From Micromonospora qiuiae (GTDB lineage: Bacteria > Actinomycetota > Actinomycetes > Mycobacteriales > Micromonosporaceae): 61,620 nucleotides of DNA. Made by a program: the position numbers and the translations under genes. Of the stretch, positions 34,508-44,063 are shown in pieces. The notes under the pieces were generated by a model that saw nothing but the letters and a program-made list of their open reading frames with translations, was not told where the DNA came from and did no database searches. The stretch covers positions 1 through 61,620 of the forward strand of contig NZ_BOPC01000056.1 of the NCBI RefSeq assembly GCF_016863555.1. Direction: 5' to 3'. Positions within the stretch are counted from its first letter, which is position 1. Each line of letters starts with the position of its first letter.

Positions 34508-35643
34508 TCCTCATCCATGGTGTCGACGCCCTCGAGCCAGGCTCGATCAACGGCACGGTCCTTGAGCATGCCCAGGGTCGAACGAAGGTAGTTGGACAGG
34601 ACCTCGCGCGGCATCATCACGAGCTGCTCGGCGTACCAGAGCGGCAGCGGCTTCATCCGCGGGTTGTCGTTCAGCGTCAGGAAGGCGGTGATGCTGGCCA
34701 GCCTGTCGAGGGCCTCGGAGTCCCACTGCCCCGGAGCACCGACGGTCTCGATCTTCCAGATCGGCGTTCGGAGGCCGACCTGGATGTGGAAGCCGATGAG
34801 CCCGTGGTTCGCGACCGTCCGAGGCTCGAAGCGCTTCATCTGGCGCCCCAGCGCTTCGTAGTAGTAGGCGGCCGTCCGATGCCCTGCGCGCAGGGCACCA
34901 CGGAGGAAGCGGAGAACACCGACCCGCCGCAGCTGCACCCACTCGCTTTGCACGAGGTCCAGCGTTTCGCTGCTGATCGCCTCGGGGGAACCCGCCGGTC
35001 CCTTCTCACGGAGCGCGTTCAAGACGGCGGCGTTGAGGTCGCGGCGCGACTGAAGCGAGACGAGGAACGGACCGTTCGGGTCGTTCGGGTAGATGGACGG
35101 CAGGAACCGCTGCCAGAACGCCTCCATCACCTCGATCAGCTCGCGCCACTCCTCCTCGACGTCGGGCTCGGCGAGGCTGAGACTCTGCTCGGCACGCGGG
35201 ACAAGGAGCGGGATGTCAACGAAGATGACATCCGGTTTCGTGTCCGAATCCAGGAGGTCCGTCAGGAGCTGGTAGACGAGGATGTACTCCTTCCATGCAA
35301 GTCGCTCGGACGCGTCCAGGAAGTTCATGTCGTTGATGTCGACGCGGCTGTCCTGGAAGCCCTCCGTCACCTGGTTGCCAGACACGACGATGTCGTGGCG
35401 GAGCGCCGCGGCTCCATAGAGGATGCCGCCCAGGGCGGGCATGCTCCGGCTCTTGGAGGAAACTCCGACGGCGTAGACACGATCGAACCGGCGCGACTCG
35501 ATGCTGCGGATGATGCCGCCACGCACGAAGAGCGGGGCCTTCGAGTCGATGTACCGCATCTTGTTGGCGATCTTCCCGGCAGTGCCGGGAAGCCGCAGGC
35601 TCATCGCCGCGGCGAGCGCGCGAGCCAGCTCGATGCTCTTCAT
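34504..35643 (-). CDS. NurA-like protein paired with HerA, catalytic site doubtful
   Basis: A 379-residue protein. The region APLFVRGGIIRS followed by VYAVGVSSKSRSM resembles the NurA core, where the first segment normally reads as a strand ending in Asp-Gly and the second as VGVVK. Here the expected Asp position is Arg-Gly-Gly, so nuclease activity may be lost. The C-terminal segment MKPLPLWYAEQLVMM fits the end of NurA-type domains. The gene overlaps HerA by 4 bp and the preceding gene by 4 bp. The family call leans on this pairing as well as weak motif similarity; an unrelated HerA partner is possible. Confidence 0.6.
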   Translation of the reverse strand: MKSIELARALAAAMSLRLPGTAGKIANKMRYIDSKAPLFVRGGIIRSIESRRFDRVYAVGVSSKSRSMPALGGILYGAAALRHDIVVSGNQVTEGFQDSRVDINDMNFLDASERLAWKEYILVYQLLTDLLDSDTKPDVIFVDIPLLVPRAEQSLSLAEPDVEEEWRELIEVMEAFWQRFLPSIYPNDPNGPFLVSLQSRRDLNAAVLNALREKGPAGSPEAISSETLDLVQSEWVQLRRVGVLRFLRGALRAGHRTAAYYYEALGRQMKRFEPRTVANHGLIGFHIQVGLRTPIWKIETVGAPGQWDSEALDRLASITAFLTLNDNPRMKPLPLWYAEQLVMMPREVLSNYLRSTLGMLKDRAVDRAWLEGVDTMDEE

Positions 35644-36548
35644 GTGATCGTCTCCTCTGAGGCGAGCAGGGCCCCAAGCTCACGCAGGTACGGGTGCATC
35701 CCGCGCTGCTCGAGAAACCGGACGAGAGCCCCGCGATCGCTCACTGCCGACGCGTCGGAGGCCGCGAGCCCCTGACGCGTGAGCTCCTCGAGGGCTCGAC
35801 CGACGTCGTTCGCGCTCAGGTCCACGCCAAGGAGCGCCCCGGCTCGAGATCGCAGAAGCTCTGCTGTCTGCGGGCCGCCGGCCGCAAGGAGCAGCACAAC
35901 GGGGACGAGCAACCCTTCGCCGACTGCCTCGGCCTTCGGCGGGCTCGGCGGCTGCCGTGCGATCTCCCTGGCCTCCGCCGTGACCGTCGGAGTCCACGAC
36001 AAGAGGTGCCAAAGCAGGCTCTGGCGATGCGCCTCGTCGGTCAGCGCCGTGTAGGTAAGCAGCTGGAGCGTGGAGAAGAACACCGGACCCGCGGTGTTGG
36101 TCGCCTGGTACCGGAGGAGCACGGGCTTGCTCTGGGCATCCACGGCGAGCATGCCTCCGCCGAGCGCCGTGTCGAAGAAGTGGTCCGACCGGACCTTCAC
36201 CTCTCCGCCGAGGACCTCCTCGAGCGCACCGTCGGTGATGCGAGCAGCCGAATACGCGGCGCGGCGTCGGACTCCCAGCTGGACCGGCGTCTCGAAGTAG
36301 CGGCCGAGGTCTAGACCTGTGAACGGCGGCACGACGATGACGGCGACCCGCGCCCGCGCGAGTGCGGACGACAGTTTGCGCATCTCGACGAGGCGCTCGG
36401 CATCCAGCAGCCCACCAATGACGACGAGCGGAGGTCCCGACGGGTCAGCCAGGAGCCGATCCATGGGAACGCTCTCGACCTCTGCCGTCTGCGAGAGGAC
36501 GCCGACCTCGAACAGGTCAGCCTGTGCTTCGACGATGCGCGCTTTCAT
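35640..36548 (-). CDS. Hypothetical operon protein
   Basis: 302 residues from ATG 36548, which overlaps the large ATPase stop (ATGA); the frame extends upstream but inside that gene. I do not recognise it. The first 120 residues look like an alpha/beta fold with alternating hydrophobic strands (PPLVVIGGLLDAERL, RARVAVIVVPPFTG), reminiscent of a Rossmann or amidotransferase-like domain without a catalytic Cys. The C-terminal part is helical with a possible winged-helix segment (VGRALEELTRQGLAASD). Its place between the large ATPase and the NurA-HerA pair suggests it bridges them, for example as a loading or adaptor protein. Confidence 0.6.
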   Translation of the reverse strand: MKARIVEAQADLFEVGVLSQTAEVESVPMDRLLADPSGPPLVVIGGLLDAERLVEMRKLSSALARARVAVIVVPPFTGLDLGRYFETPVQLGVRRRAAYSAARITDGALEEVLGGEVKVRSDHFFDTALGGGMLAVDAQSKPVLLRYQATNTAGPVFFSTLQLLTYTALTDEAHRQSLLWHLLSWTPTVTAEAREIARQPPSPPKAEAVGEGLLVPVVLLLAAGGPQTAELLRSRAGALLGVDLSANDVGRALEELTRQGLAASDASAVSDRGALVRFLEQRGMHPYLRELGALLASEETIT

Positions 36549-39500
36549 CGGAGCTCCAGCCTCGAGCGGATGAGCTTCATCTCCTTGAGCTCGCGAATCG
36601 CGTCGGCGTGGTCCGGGTGCTGGTCTTCGTCGTAGGAGCCGGCCTCCAGGTCGCCGGAGATGTCGACCCAAAGACCGAAGTGGACGTCCGTGCCAGCGCC
36701 CTCGAAGAAGCCTGCGCCCTCCTGGGAGACCTGGCCGTTAAACGCCTCGTAGCGCGCCTTCGTGGTCCCGAAGGTCGCAGCTGGTGTTGGCTCCGCCTTG
36801 GCCGGCTTCCCGTTCGACTTCAGGACCCGGTTGAGCGCGCGCAGTTCCTTCTGCCGGATCACCTGCCGGAGTCCCGCCTTGAGCTCGTCGAGCTTCTCGG
36901 TGACCTGCTGCGGGAGCCCCTGGACCGCTTGCGCGGTCGCGACAACCTCGGTCTCCAGGCTCTTCAAGAGCTCGGTCTCCGCCACTTCGTCGATCTGCGA
37001 TTGCACCTGCTGCTTCAGGCCTCCCTCCACGAGGCCGCGGAACTTCTGGACCTCGAGCTTGAGCGGGTTGAGCGAGGCCTGCACCGATTGCGGAGCGTCG
37101 GCCGCGAAGTCGCCCAGCGACTGCCACGCGGAGGCGGCGGCCTTGTAGTCCTTGACCGCCTTCGCCCACTGCTCATGGAGCCTCTTGAACCGCGCGAAGA
37201 AGCTACCGGGCCGCTCCTGGCTGATCAGGTCCTTCAGCGCGTCCATGCGCTTCCACGCATGCTCGTACTGCGAGTTGACCAGGTACTGGTCGATCATCAG
37301 TGTGTACGGCGCGACCGGGATCGTCGCCATCCGCGTCTGCGTGCCTGCCGCGGCGGGCCCTTTCACCGCGTTCTCGAGCTCGGACTTGATGGCCTTGAGT
37401 GGCAGCGTGACCGGGGCGACGGGGAACGGGTGGCCCTCGGCCTCATCGAGCGTGGCCGCCTCGCCCAGCAGATGGTCGATCTCCTCGATCATCTCGTCCC
37501 GAGTCTTCAGGAACGTCTTCTTCAGCCACGCCAGGAAGGCGACGCGCTCCCACAGCGAGAGCGTCGAATACCGGGTCTCGTAAGACAGGATTCGCGCCGG
37601 TGAGCAGTCGAAGTCGAGCGTCGTCTCGCCGATCTCAAGCGGGCACACCCCGAGGATGCGCTCCTCGATGTCGAGGACCTGAGCGACGACCGTCTTGAGC
37701 GATCCCTCGGTCAGGCTGTCGATATCGGCGGTCAGGTGGTCCGAGCTCACCTGCTGGACCTGCTTTTCCGCCGTCACCAGCTGCTGCTTGGCCGTGGGGT
37801 AGTTGTTGTTCAGCAGAATGCTGGCCTGGGTGGGGAACAGGTCAGTGAGCTTCTTGATCGAGTCCTTGCACTCCCCCTCGAGCCAGGTCGACGCCGACTG
37901 GCGGCGGCTCTCGAGCATCGTCCGGTTGACAGCCTTGTAGAGGTCGTTCTTCCTGCGGACGAGCCCGATGCCGATGAGCACCTCGAGGATCTGCTCGAGC
38001 TGCTGCGGCGCCTTCATCTCGCTGTCGGGCACCGCGAAGAAGAAGCGGTTGGCGAGCTTGCTCACGGCCGACTGCGTCTTGAGCTCCTCAAGGAGCGCGA
38101 AGAAGCACCGGGGCACCTTCGGAAGCAGGCTGCCGTCGGTCGTCAGCACGCCGAGGAGGTCGCCGTACTTCCATGCGGCAGGTGCATCGATGTTCTTCTT
38201 CGCCGCCTGCCGGCAGTTTTCGAACTCCACGTTGTTCAGAGGTCCGCCGGCCGTGTCTACGGCTGCATCGAGCGAGCAGTCCTTCGCCAACATGTAGCGG
38301 TAGCCCTTCGCGAAATCGGCCGTGTTGCTGCCGGTCTTGCGGCTCCAGATGGGCGCGAGGAGGTACCCGGTCTTGCGGAGGCCGTTCGCCCACTCCCGGC
38401 TCTTCGCTTGCCACTCGTCGCGGTAGGAACCCTCGAGCCCCTTCGCGACTTTGCTCAGGCGTGCCTCGTGGGCGTTGTAGGCGGAGCCCCGGCCCGAGTA
38501 CTTGAGAAGGAACTCCTCCTCCTGCGACACGAGGCGCCGCGTCAGGACGCAGCGGCGGAGGGCCGGCGACGCATCGAGCTGCTGCTCGAACGAGGCCACG
38601 TCCGCGCTTGCCGGGAACAGGACGAGGATCGGGTGGACCCGCTCGAGGCCGATGTAGGCGCGTACCTTGTCGAGGGTCTCCTGCGCGTCCAGGCAGTACA
38701 CGATCGTGCACCGACCATCCGGCGTGACCCGAAGTCCGTCGATCGACGGCGAGCCGAACGCGGAGTTGAGCGCCTTGTGCGGAACGTCTTTGAGCCCCGA
38801 GACCTGCTTGGTGTCGTCGTCCTTGAGGTGGTCGTCGAGGAGCTTCGCGAGGCCGAGGCAGATAGCCGTCCCGCGCTTCGCCTTCGTCTGGCTGACGCCG
38901 CGAACGTACTGGTCGAGGGGAGCCTCGTGCTTGCCGTCCTTGAAGAAGCGAACGCTCTCGGCTGCCGAGACCAGGAGCTTGTTGAACTCGCGCCACAGCC
39001 GGAACGACATCCCGATGAACCGGGTACCGTCGACCCGGTACCCGGGCTTCGAGAAGATGCGGTGGAGCGACTCGGCCGCGAACTCGATGCCCTCGCGCGG
39101 GTAGAGCGCCGCGAGCTGCTCGCCCCACTGCTCGAGGTCGGTGTAGACGACGAAGTCACCAGCCGCGCCCGGGGCTCCCCCGACCGCAACGGAGAAGGCG
39201 CGCAAGGCCTCGAGCAGTCCGACGACGGACACCTCGCAGTTCGGGGTGAAGTACGTGTCGGTCTTCCCTTCCTTCGCCTTGAAGCCGAACTCGGGGCGGG
39301 TCAGCTCGTTCGCGAGCGCGCGCTCGTCGATGTGAACCTGGAAGAGCTCCGCGAAGGCGTGCCCTCGGCCCGCGACCTCGTGGGCGAGCAGCGCATCGGC
39401 CATCTCCTCGGTCAACGCCGCCTTCGCCGCTCCGCCGATTGGAGCCGGCAGCTGGCCATACACGAGCCGCTCCACCTCCTGCTTGGGGACCCCGGTCACC

Positions 39501-40624
39501 TTGCCGAGCAGGGGCAGGACGGCGTCGTCGTTGAATATGTGCGTGGCCCGGGCATCGGTCTTGGCGAAGTCCTTCAGGAGCTCCCACGCACTCGAGCCGT
39601 CGCCGCGCTCCCTGTGCCGGGCGTGCGTCTCGTGGATGGACGCCATGATCACGTTCAGCCAGCCGAAGTTCCGGTTGGCCGAAAGAAACGCGCCCTCAAG
39701 CGTGCCCACCGGATACTCGACGGCGTGCGGGTCGACCAGGCTGCCCTTGATGTGATCGACGTAGCTCTGCACGTCGGTCAGTTGGTTCGGCTCGATCGTG
39801 ACCGAGCTCGCTCGCCGCAGGTTCGGACCGATGTGGATTTGGTCGCGCATGCCCACGCTGCACAGCAGCAGGAAGTTCACGTCCGGATGCTGGTTTCGCC
39901 AGTTCTCGTGCTTGATGACCTCCGAGACCATCAGGAGGTACTCGTCGTCGACCTTGGTCTGCGTGTCCTCACGCAGGCCCCGCTTCAGGTCACCGGGCGT
40001 CTCGACCTCGTCGACGACGATCCAGAGGTGGTTCAGGCCAGCATCACGCAAGACCTTCTTTGCATCGTGGAGCCGGTCCTCGAACGATCGGGTGTCGTCG
40101 TCGACGAGCGAGAGCGCCTTCAGGTTCACGCCCTTGGCCTGCATCGCCGCCTTGAGGTCCTCGTAGAGATCCCGCGGACCGCCAGCCGCGGGGTCGGCGT
40201 GCAACGTGTGCCGCAGGGCTTCGACCGCCAGGCGAGCCACCCACGTCGCAGCGTCGAGCGCGTCGTCGCACACGGTGCTGTAGCGGATGTAGAGCGGCAG
40301 GACCCCATCCTGCAGCGCCGGCTCGAGCACACGCGGCTTCTTGTCGGCCTGATGGAAGGGCGGGATGACGTACTCGTTCTTGTTGAGCAGCCACCGGTCG
40401 ACGCGACCCGTCGCTTCCGCAATGAGCTCGTATCCAAGCCGCGTCTTGCCCAGACCCCAGTCGCCGAACGCGATGAAGAAGCCAGCGATGTCGTTCGCCG
40501 CACCGTCCCAGAAGGACCGGCGGAACTGGTGGAGTGCGTTGAACACCTGGTTCTGGCCCACCATGGAGAAGGAAGGCGGATAGAGTGCGACCCCCTTGGC
40601 GGCCCACGGCTTGGTAGTAGTCAT
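36545..40624 (-). CDS. Large AAA+ ATPase, functionally reminiscent of BrxC/PglY
   Basis: 1359 residues from ATG 40624. The ATPase module is N-terminal: Walker A GDWGLGKT (54-61), Walker B LWIVVDEVET (200-209) and a sensor-1-like LLLCSVGMR (252-260). The rest is a very long helical body with a winged-helix-like segment (LEQILEVLIGIGLVRRKNDLY) and extended coiled coil toward the C-terminus (for example LLKSLETEVVATAQAVQ). The general layout recalls the big ATPases of BREX and Pgl systems, but I cannot show homology from sequence alone. The gene overlaps both neighbours by 4 bp. It is a likely central switch or motor of the system. Confidence 0.75.
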   Translation of the reverse strand: MTTTKPWAAKGVALYPPSFSMVGQNQVFNALHQFRRSFWDGAANDIAGFFIAFGDWGLGKTRLGYELIAEATGRVDRWLLNKNEYVIPPFHQADKKPRVLEPALQDGVLPLYIRYSTVCDDALDAATWVARLAVEALRHTLHADPAAGGPRDLYEDLKAAMQAKGVNLKALSLVDDDTRSFEDRLHDAKKVLRDAGLNHLWIVVDEVETPGDLKRGLREDTQTKVDDEYLLMVSEVIKHENWRNQHPDVNFLLLCSVGMRDQIHIGPNLRRASSVTIEPNQLTDVQSYVDHIKGSLVDPHAVEYPVGTLEGAFLSANRNFGWLNVIMASIHETHARHRERGDGSSAWELLKDFAKTDARATHIFNDDAVLPLLGKVTGVPKQEVERLVYGQLPAPIGGAAKAALTEEMADALLAHEVAGRGHAFAELFQVHIDERALANELTRPEFGFKAKEGKTDTYFTPNCEVSVVGLLEALRAFSVAVGGAPGAAGDFVVYTDLEQWGEQLAALYPREGIEFAAESLHRIFSKPGYRVDGTRFIGMSFRLWREFNKLLVSAAESVRFFKDGKHEAPLDQYVRGVSQTKAKRGTAICLGLAKLLDDHLKDDDTKQVSGLKDVPHKALNSAFGSPSIDGLRVTPDGRCTIVYCLDAQETLDKVRAYIGLERVHPILVLFPASADVASFEQQLDASPALRRCVLTRRLVSQEEEFLLKYSGRGSAYNAHEARLSKVAKGLEGSYRDEWQAKSREWANGLRKTGYLLAPIWSRKTGSNTADFAKGYRYMLAKDCSLDAAVDTAGGPLNNVEFENCRQAAKKNIDAPAAWKYGDLLGVLTTDGSLLPKVPRCFFALLEELKTQSAVSKLANRFFFAVPDSEMKAPQQLEQILEVLIGIGLVRRKNDLYKAVNRTMLESRRQSASTWLEGECKDSIKKLTDLFPTQASILLNNNYPTAKQQLVTAEKQVQQVSSDHLTADIDSLTEGSLKTVVAQVLDIEERILGVCPLEIGETTLDFDCSPARILSYETRYSTLSLWERVAFLAWLKKTFLKTRDEMIEEIDHLLGEAATLDEAEGHPFPVAPVTLPLKAIKSELENAVKGPAAAGTQTRMATIPVAPYTLMIDQYLVNSQYEHAWKRMDALKDLISQERPGSFFARFKRLHEQWAKAVKDYKAAASAWQSLGDFAADAPQSVQASLNPLKLEVQKFRGLVEGGLKQQVQSQIDEVAETELLKSLETEVVATAQAVQGLPQQVTEKLDELKAGLRQVIRQKELRALNRVLKSNGKPAKAEPTPAATFGTTKARYEAFNGQVSQEGAGFFEGAGTDVHFGLWVDISGDLEAGSYDEDQHPDHADAIRELKEMKLIRSRLELR

Positions 40625-41796
40625 CGGTCTTCTCCCTGCATCTCCTTGGAGGAACCCGCGGGGGTCTGCTCCGCAGTGTCGACGTTCATGGTCTTGTGGA
40701 TGGGCGTGAACTCGATGCGGACGCGACGTGCGCCGGGTTCGCCGAACAGGCCTCGTCCCATGCGGGGCTGTCCTGGGTGGCGGTCGAGCAATCGCAGCTG
40801 GTCGTGGTACATCACCGTCCGGATGTAGCTGTCGAGGACGGCGGCTCGATCCTCGTCCGGCACCTGAAGGAGCTCGCCGAAGCGCTCGCCGAGCTGACTC
40901 ACGATGAGAAAGCCCTCGGCGTCCGTGCAATCGCGAAGCGCCCGCGCGAACGCCTCGTCGTCGGTCAGCCGCACAGGCGCTGCTCCCTCGAATCCGAGCT
41001 CGACGAGGTTCTCCACCGCCAGCGCACCAGCGAGTCCACCGGCGTCCAGGCCCCAGGTCGAGGGACCACCATCGAAGGCTCGGATGTGGAAGAACACGGC
41101 CAGGGCCTTCTTGAGCGCGGTCGGGAGGTCGTTCGTCGAGGGTGTTCCACCCTGGACGCCCTCCCACACGACCGCCGCGGTTTCGCCCAGAGCCGAAAGG
41201 TCAGCGCGCCAACGCGGCCCGAGGGCGAGCTCTGCGTTGTCGCGCAGCAGCGTGTTGAAGCCGTCGCAGTTGCGCTGTGCGATCTCGAGGACATCGCCCT
41301 CGGGCGACGTGAGCGACAACGCGCCCGTGGGGATACCGCCCGGCGCCTCGACTCCCAGCTGCCAGCCCGCAAGGCAAAGCCCGATCACCAAGCGCGTGCG
41401 AGGGTCACGTCGAAGCAGCTGCTTCGCGAGGGCACGAGCCCAGTCGACGTCAGCGTCCGCCTCGCGAAACGCCTTCCCCAGCGCGACGCCTTCCGCGGTG
41501 GCCCGGAGGCCCTTGTCGACCCGCTCGAAGAGGCTAATCCCGTTGATGCGGTAGCGGGCGCCGCTGCGCTCCATCCCGTACGTGTTGATGACGCCGTCGG
41601 TCCCCTTGCCGCGCGGCGCCCCGCCCTTGAACTCCATCGTGGGAGCGATGTCGAAGACCACGCGCTCGAGGTCGGCCCGTGAATAGACGCGGCCCGGCTC
41701 GGCACGGGACGCCGCCTCCGGGTACTCCTGGATGCGAGCCGCCTCGCTCCATAGGAACAGCTTGGGGAGCGCGATGCGCACCGAAGGCGTGTTCAT
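40621..41796 (-). CDS. Hypothetical operon protein
   Basis: 391 residues from ATG 41796 (ATGA overlap with the EVE-domain gene). I do not recognise the family. Notable stretches are IALPKLFLWSEAARIQEYPEA at the N-terminus, a Gly/Lys-rich loop (FKGGAPRGKGTDG) and ATGGLALG-like small-residue segments; the remainder is a mix of helices and strands with no metal or nucleotide motif I can name. It is a conserved-looking soluble protein placed between the modified-base reader and the large ATPase. Its position suggests a structural or DNA-contacting subunit; that is inference only. Confidence 0.55.
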   Translation of the reverse strand: MNTPSVRIALPKLFLWSEAARIQEYPEAASRAEPGRVYSRADLERVVFDIAPTMEFKGGAPRGKGTDGVINTYGMERSGARYRINGISLFERVDKGLRATAEGVALGKAFREADADVDWARALAKQLLRRDPRTRLVIGLCLAGWQLGVEAPGGIPTGALSLTSPEGDVLEIAQRNCDGFNTLLRDNAELALGPRWRADLSALGETAAVVWEGVQGGTPSTNDLPTALKKALAVFFHIRAFDGGPSTWGLDAGGLAGALAVENLVELGFEGAAPVRLTDDEAFARALRDCTDAEGFLIVSQLGERFGELLQVPDEDRAAVLDSYIRTVMYHDQLRLLDRHPGQPRMGRGLFGEPGARRVRIEFTPIHKTMNVDTAEQTPAGSSKEMQGEDR

Positions 41797-44063
41797 GCCT
41801 GTCCTCGGTGGAGAGCCGCCAGGAACTGCGACAGGCGAACGCGGTAGGGCTTTTCGCCCCGGTTCTGCAGGTGTCCCGGATGAGCCTTGATCTTGGATTG
41901 GTAGTCGTCGGTCAGATGCAGCACGTCGCCGTCGCGCTCGAACACACCGAGCAGCTCGAGGTTCTTCAGCATCACGTGGACGGCGCTCGCCCAGAGCGAA
42001 TCCTGGGTGCTGGCCCCCACCGGCCTGTAGCCGACCTGCTCGAGCATCGAGCGGACGTGGCGCCACAGAGGGCCTCGCCCGGTGCCATCGAGCTCGAGCT
42101 GCGCCAGACCCCCACCGACGTGGATCAGCGCCGCCACGTCGCCCGACAGGCCGGCGAAGAGGCGGTGAACCTCGAACTGCAGGAGCACCGCCGCGACCGG
42201 GTGCTGGAAGAGTCGCTCTGCGGCAGCCTCGGGTTCGAGCGTGGCGGCACGCTCCCACTCGCCGTGGCGACAGAGCGGTAGGCCGGCGACGATGTAGCTC
42301 CGCTCCATCACGTCGGTGCGCTCCATCTTGCCGATCAGCACCTGGCCGTCGTCGGCCACGAGCAGTTCTACGGTGCTGAGAAGCAACGGGCGCTTCCAGC
42401 TTCGACGGAGCTGTGTGCTGAGCGGACCCTCCGACGATTTCGACGCCGCGTCGGCGCTCCAGGACTGCTGCTCCGAGAGGAACTCGGGCTCTCGAATCAG
42501 GTTCCCGATCACCTTCGACGGAAGCTGGGCGAACAGGTCGAGTCGCTCCGAGGCCGCCACGTCGCGCGGCTCGCGGATGGGCACGCTCAGGTAGGCGTGC
42601 GTCTTCTCATCGCCGCCATGGGGCTGCGTCAGGTGCCAGCGTCCGAACCGAGCCCAGACGGGCTCCTCGAGCTCCGGGATCGGCTCCGGGGCGTGTCGCC
42701 GCAGGTGCTCGCCCATGAAACGTGCCGCGAGCCGGGTGGTGAACGCGGACGGGCCCGCGTCTCCATCGACGAGGTGAAGGAAGAGCGGGGTGACCACGTG
42801 CGCCTCGGGGCGACGTGCCAGCATCGAGTCGAGCCAGTCGCTCAGGTGCGCCTCCTCCAGCCCGAGGTCTTCGAGATCCCCCGGCGTCAGCTCGCCAAGG
42901 GTGGCGAGATGCGCGAGCAGCCGGCGATTGCGATCGAGGGGCGAGACTTGCTTCGCCTTCGTCGACGTCTTGGCCTTCGAGCCCTTCGGCGCGTCAGGCT
43001 TGTCGTGGATCGGCGCGGGATCGTCGCCGGGTCGGTAGAGGCGAAGCCGCGCCCAGTCGTCGTCGACGCGGAAGAGGAGGTCGTGCTCTGGCGTCGCGTT
43101 GTAGTGGACGCGACTGCGGAAGTTGGTCGTGTACTTCTCGATGTGGCACTGGACGGTGATCGGCTTGAAGAGCGGGTAGTTCGCTGCGAACCAGCTCGTG
43201 ATCTCGTCTCGGGAGTGCTCCTCCCCATCGGCGAACGTCTCGGCGACGAAGCGCTCGAGTAGCTCGTTGCAGCTCTCGTCGTAGATTTTGCCGCCCCTGG
43301 CCCGCTTCATCGCCCACGTGAGGACCTCGCGCGCCGGCTCGCGAGTCTCGTCGGTGGGCAGGAGCGGTTGCAACAGCTCCCACGCGTCAGCGTCGACGGG
43401 GAAGTTGGTGCCGTTCGGCTGCCGGAGGATCATCAGGTTACCCAGCCCCTCTGTGGCCGCGATGGTGGTCTTGAGGAGCGGGTTGCCGAGGAACCGCTTC
43501 TCGATCGCGAGCACGACGCGGGGCTTGGTCGTGGCTCCGCTGCTCGGGTCCACCCAGAATGTCGCATCGTCGCCATCGGACTTCCGATCCGCGACGCCCT
43601 CCACGACACGAGCCTGGGCGTAGATGCCCGCGTGGTTGCCGGACATCCAGAGCAGGACGATGTCGCCGACCTGGATGCGGTCCTTGTATCGGTTGGTCAG
43701 GAACTGCATCCGGTCGAGATGCTGGAGCGCCTCGAGGATCCGGTACAACTTGGGGTTGGCCTGGAAGATCCAGACCCGTGGTTCCTTCACGTCGACCACG
43801 GCAACGACCTCGGCCGGGAGGGAATCATCGAGGGCGGCGCCATCGACGAGCTCGAACATCCCCTTGTCACCACGAAGGAAACGGGCGTCCTGCGTCATGT
43901 CTCGGTGCAGCGAGAACCACGGCGTCTTGCGATCGTCGCTCACGGCGAACTCGTCCGGATGGAGCTCCGCCAGCGCCGCCCACACCTCGTCGCGGTAGTG
44001 GAAGGCCCGCCGCGGCTGGCTGCGCATCCAGTCGAATGCCAGGTCGACCTTGCGAGGCCTCAT
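41793..44063 (-). CDS. EVE-domain protein, predicted modified-DNA reader
   Basis: 756 residues from ATG 44063. A short winged-helix-like N-terminus (residues 1-70) precedes an EVE/PUA-like domain (about 90-210): VWIFQANPKLYRI, FLTNRYKDRIQVGDIVLLW, then SGNHAGIYAQARVVEG. EVE domains bind modified bases such as 5-methylcytosine derivatives, and fusions to restriction proteins are known. A following helical segment (about 250-350, with VQCHIEKYTTNFRSR) resembles domains that accompany such readers. The C-terminal 200 residues resemble the next gene upstream (44060-45286), both ending with a DDYQS-containing wing. It probably senses modified DNA, either phage-modified or marked by the operon's methylase. 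Confidence 0.75.
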   Translation of the reverse strand: MRPRKVDLAFDWMRSQPRRAFHYRDEVWAALAELHPDEFAVSDDRKTPWFSLHRDMTQDARFLRGDKGMFELVDGAALDDSLPAEVVAVVDVKEPRVWIFQANPKLYRILEALQHLDRMQFLTNRYKDRIQVGDIVLLWMSGNHAGIYAQARVVEGVADRKSDGDDATFWVDPSSGATTKPRVVLAIEKRFLGNPLLKTTIAATEGLGNLMILRQPNGTNFPVDADAWELLQPLLPTDETREPAREVLTWAMKRARGGKIYDESCNELLERFVAETFADGEEHSRDEITSWFAANYPLFKPITVQCHIEKYTTNFRSRVHYNATPEHDLLFRVDDDWARLRLYRPGDDPAPIHDKPDAPKGSKAKTSTKAKQVSPLDRNRRLLAHLATLGELTPGDLEDLGLEEAHLSDWLDSMLARRPEAHVVTPLFLHLVDGDAGPSAFTTRLAARFMGEHLRRHAPEPIPELEEPVWARFGRWHLTQPHGGDEKTHAYLSVPIREPRDVAASERLDLFAQLPSKVIGNLIREPEFLSEQQSWSADAASKSSEGPLSTQLRRSWKRPLLLSTVELLVADDGQVLIGKMERTDVMERSYIVAGLPLCRHGEWERAATLEPEAAAERLFQHPVAAVLLQFEVHRLFAGLSGDVAALIHVGGGLAQLELDGTGRGPLWRHVRSMLEQVGYRPVGASTQDSLWASAVHVMLKNLELLGVFERDGDVLHLTDDYQSKIKAHPGHLQNRGEKPYRVRLSQFLAALHRGQA

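Noticed and set aside
37736..40828. 1030-codon plus-strand frame opposite the large ATPase
   Set aside because: Antisense shadow rich in Leu, Arg, Val and Glu; the minus strand carries Walker motifs and coupled starts.
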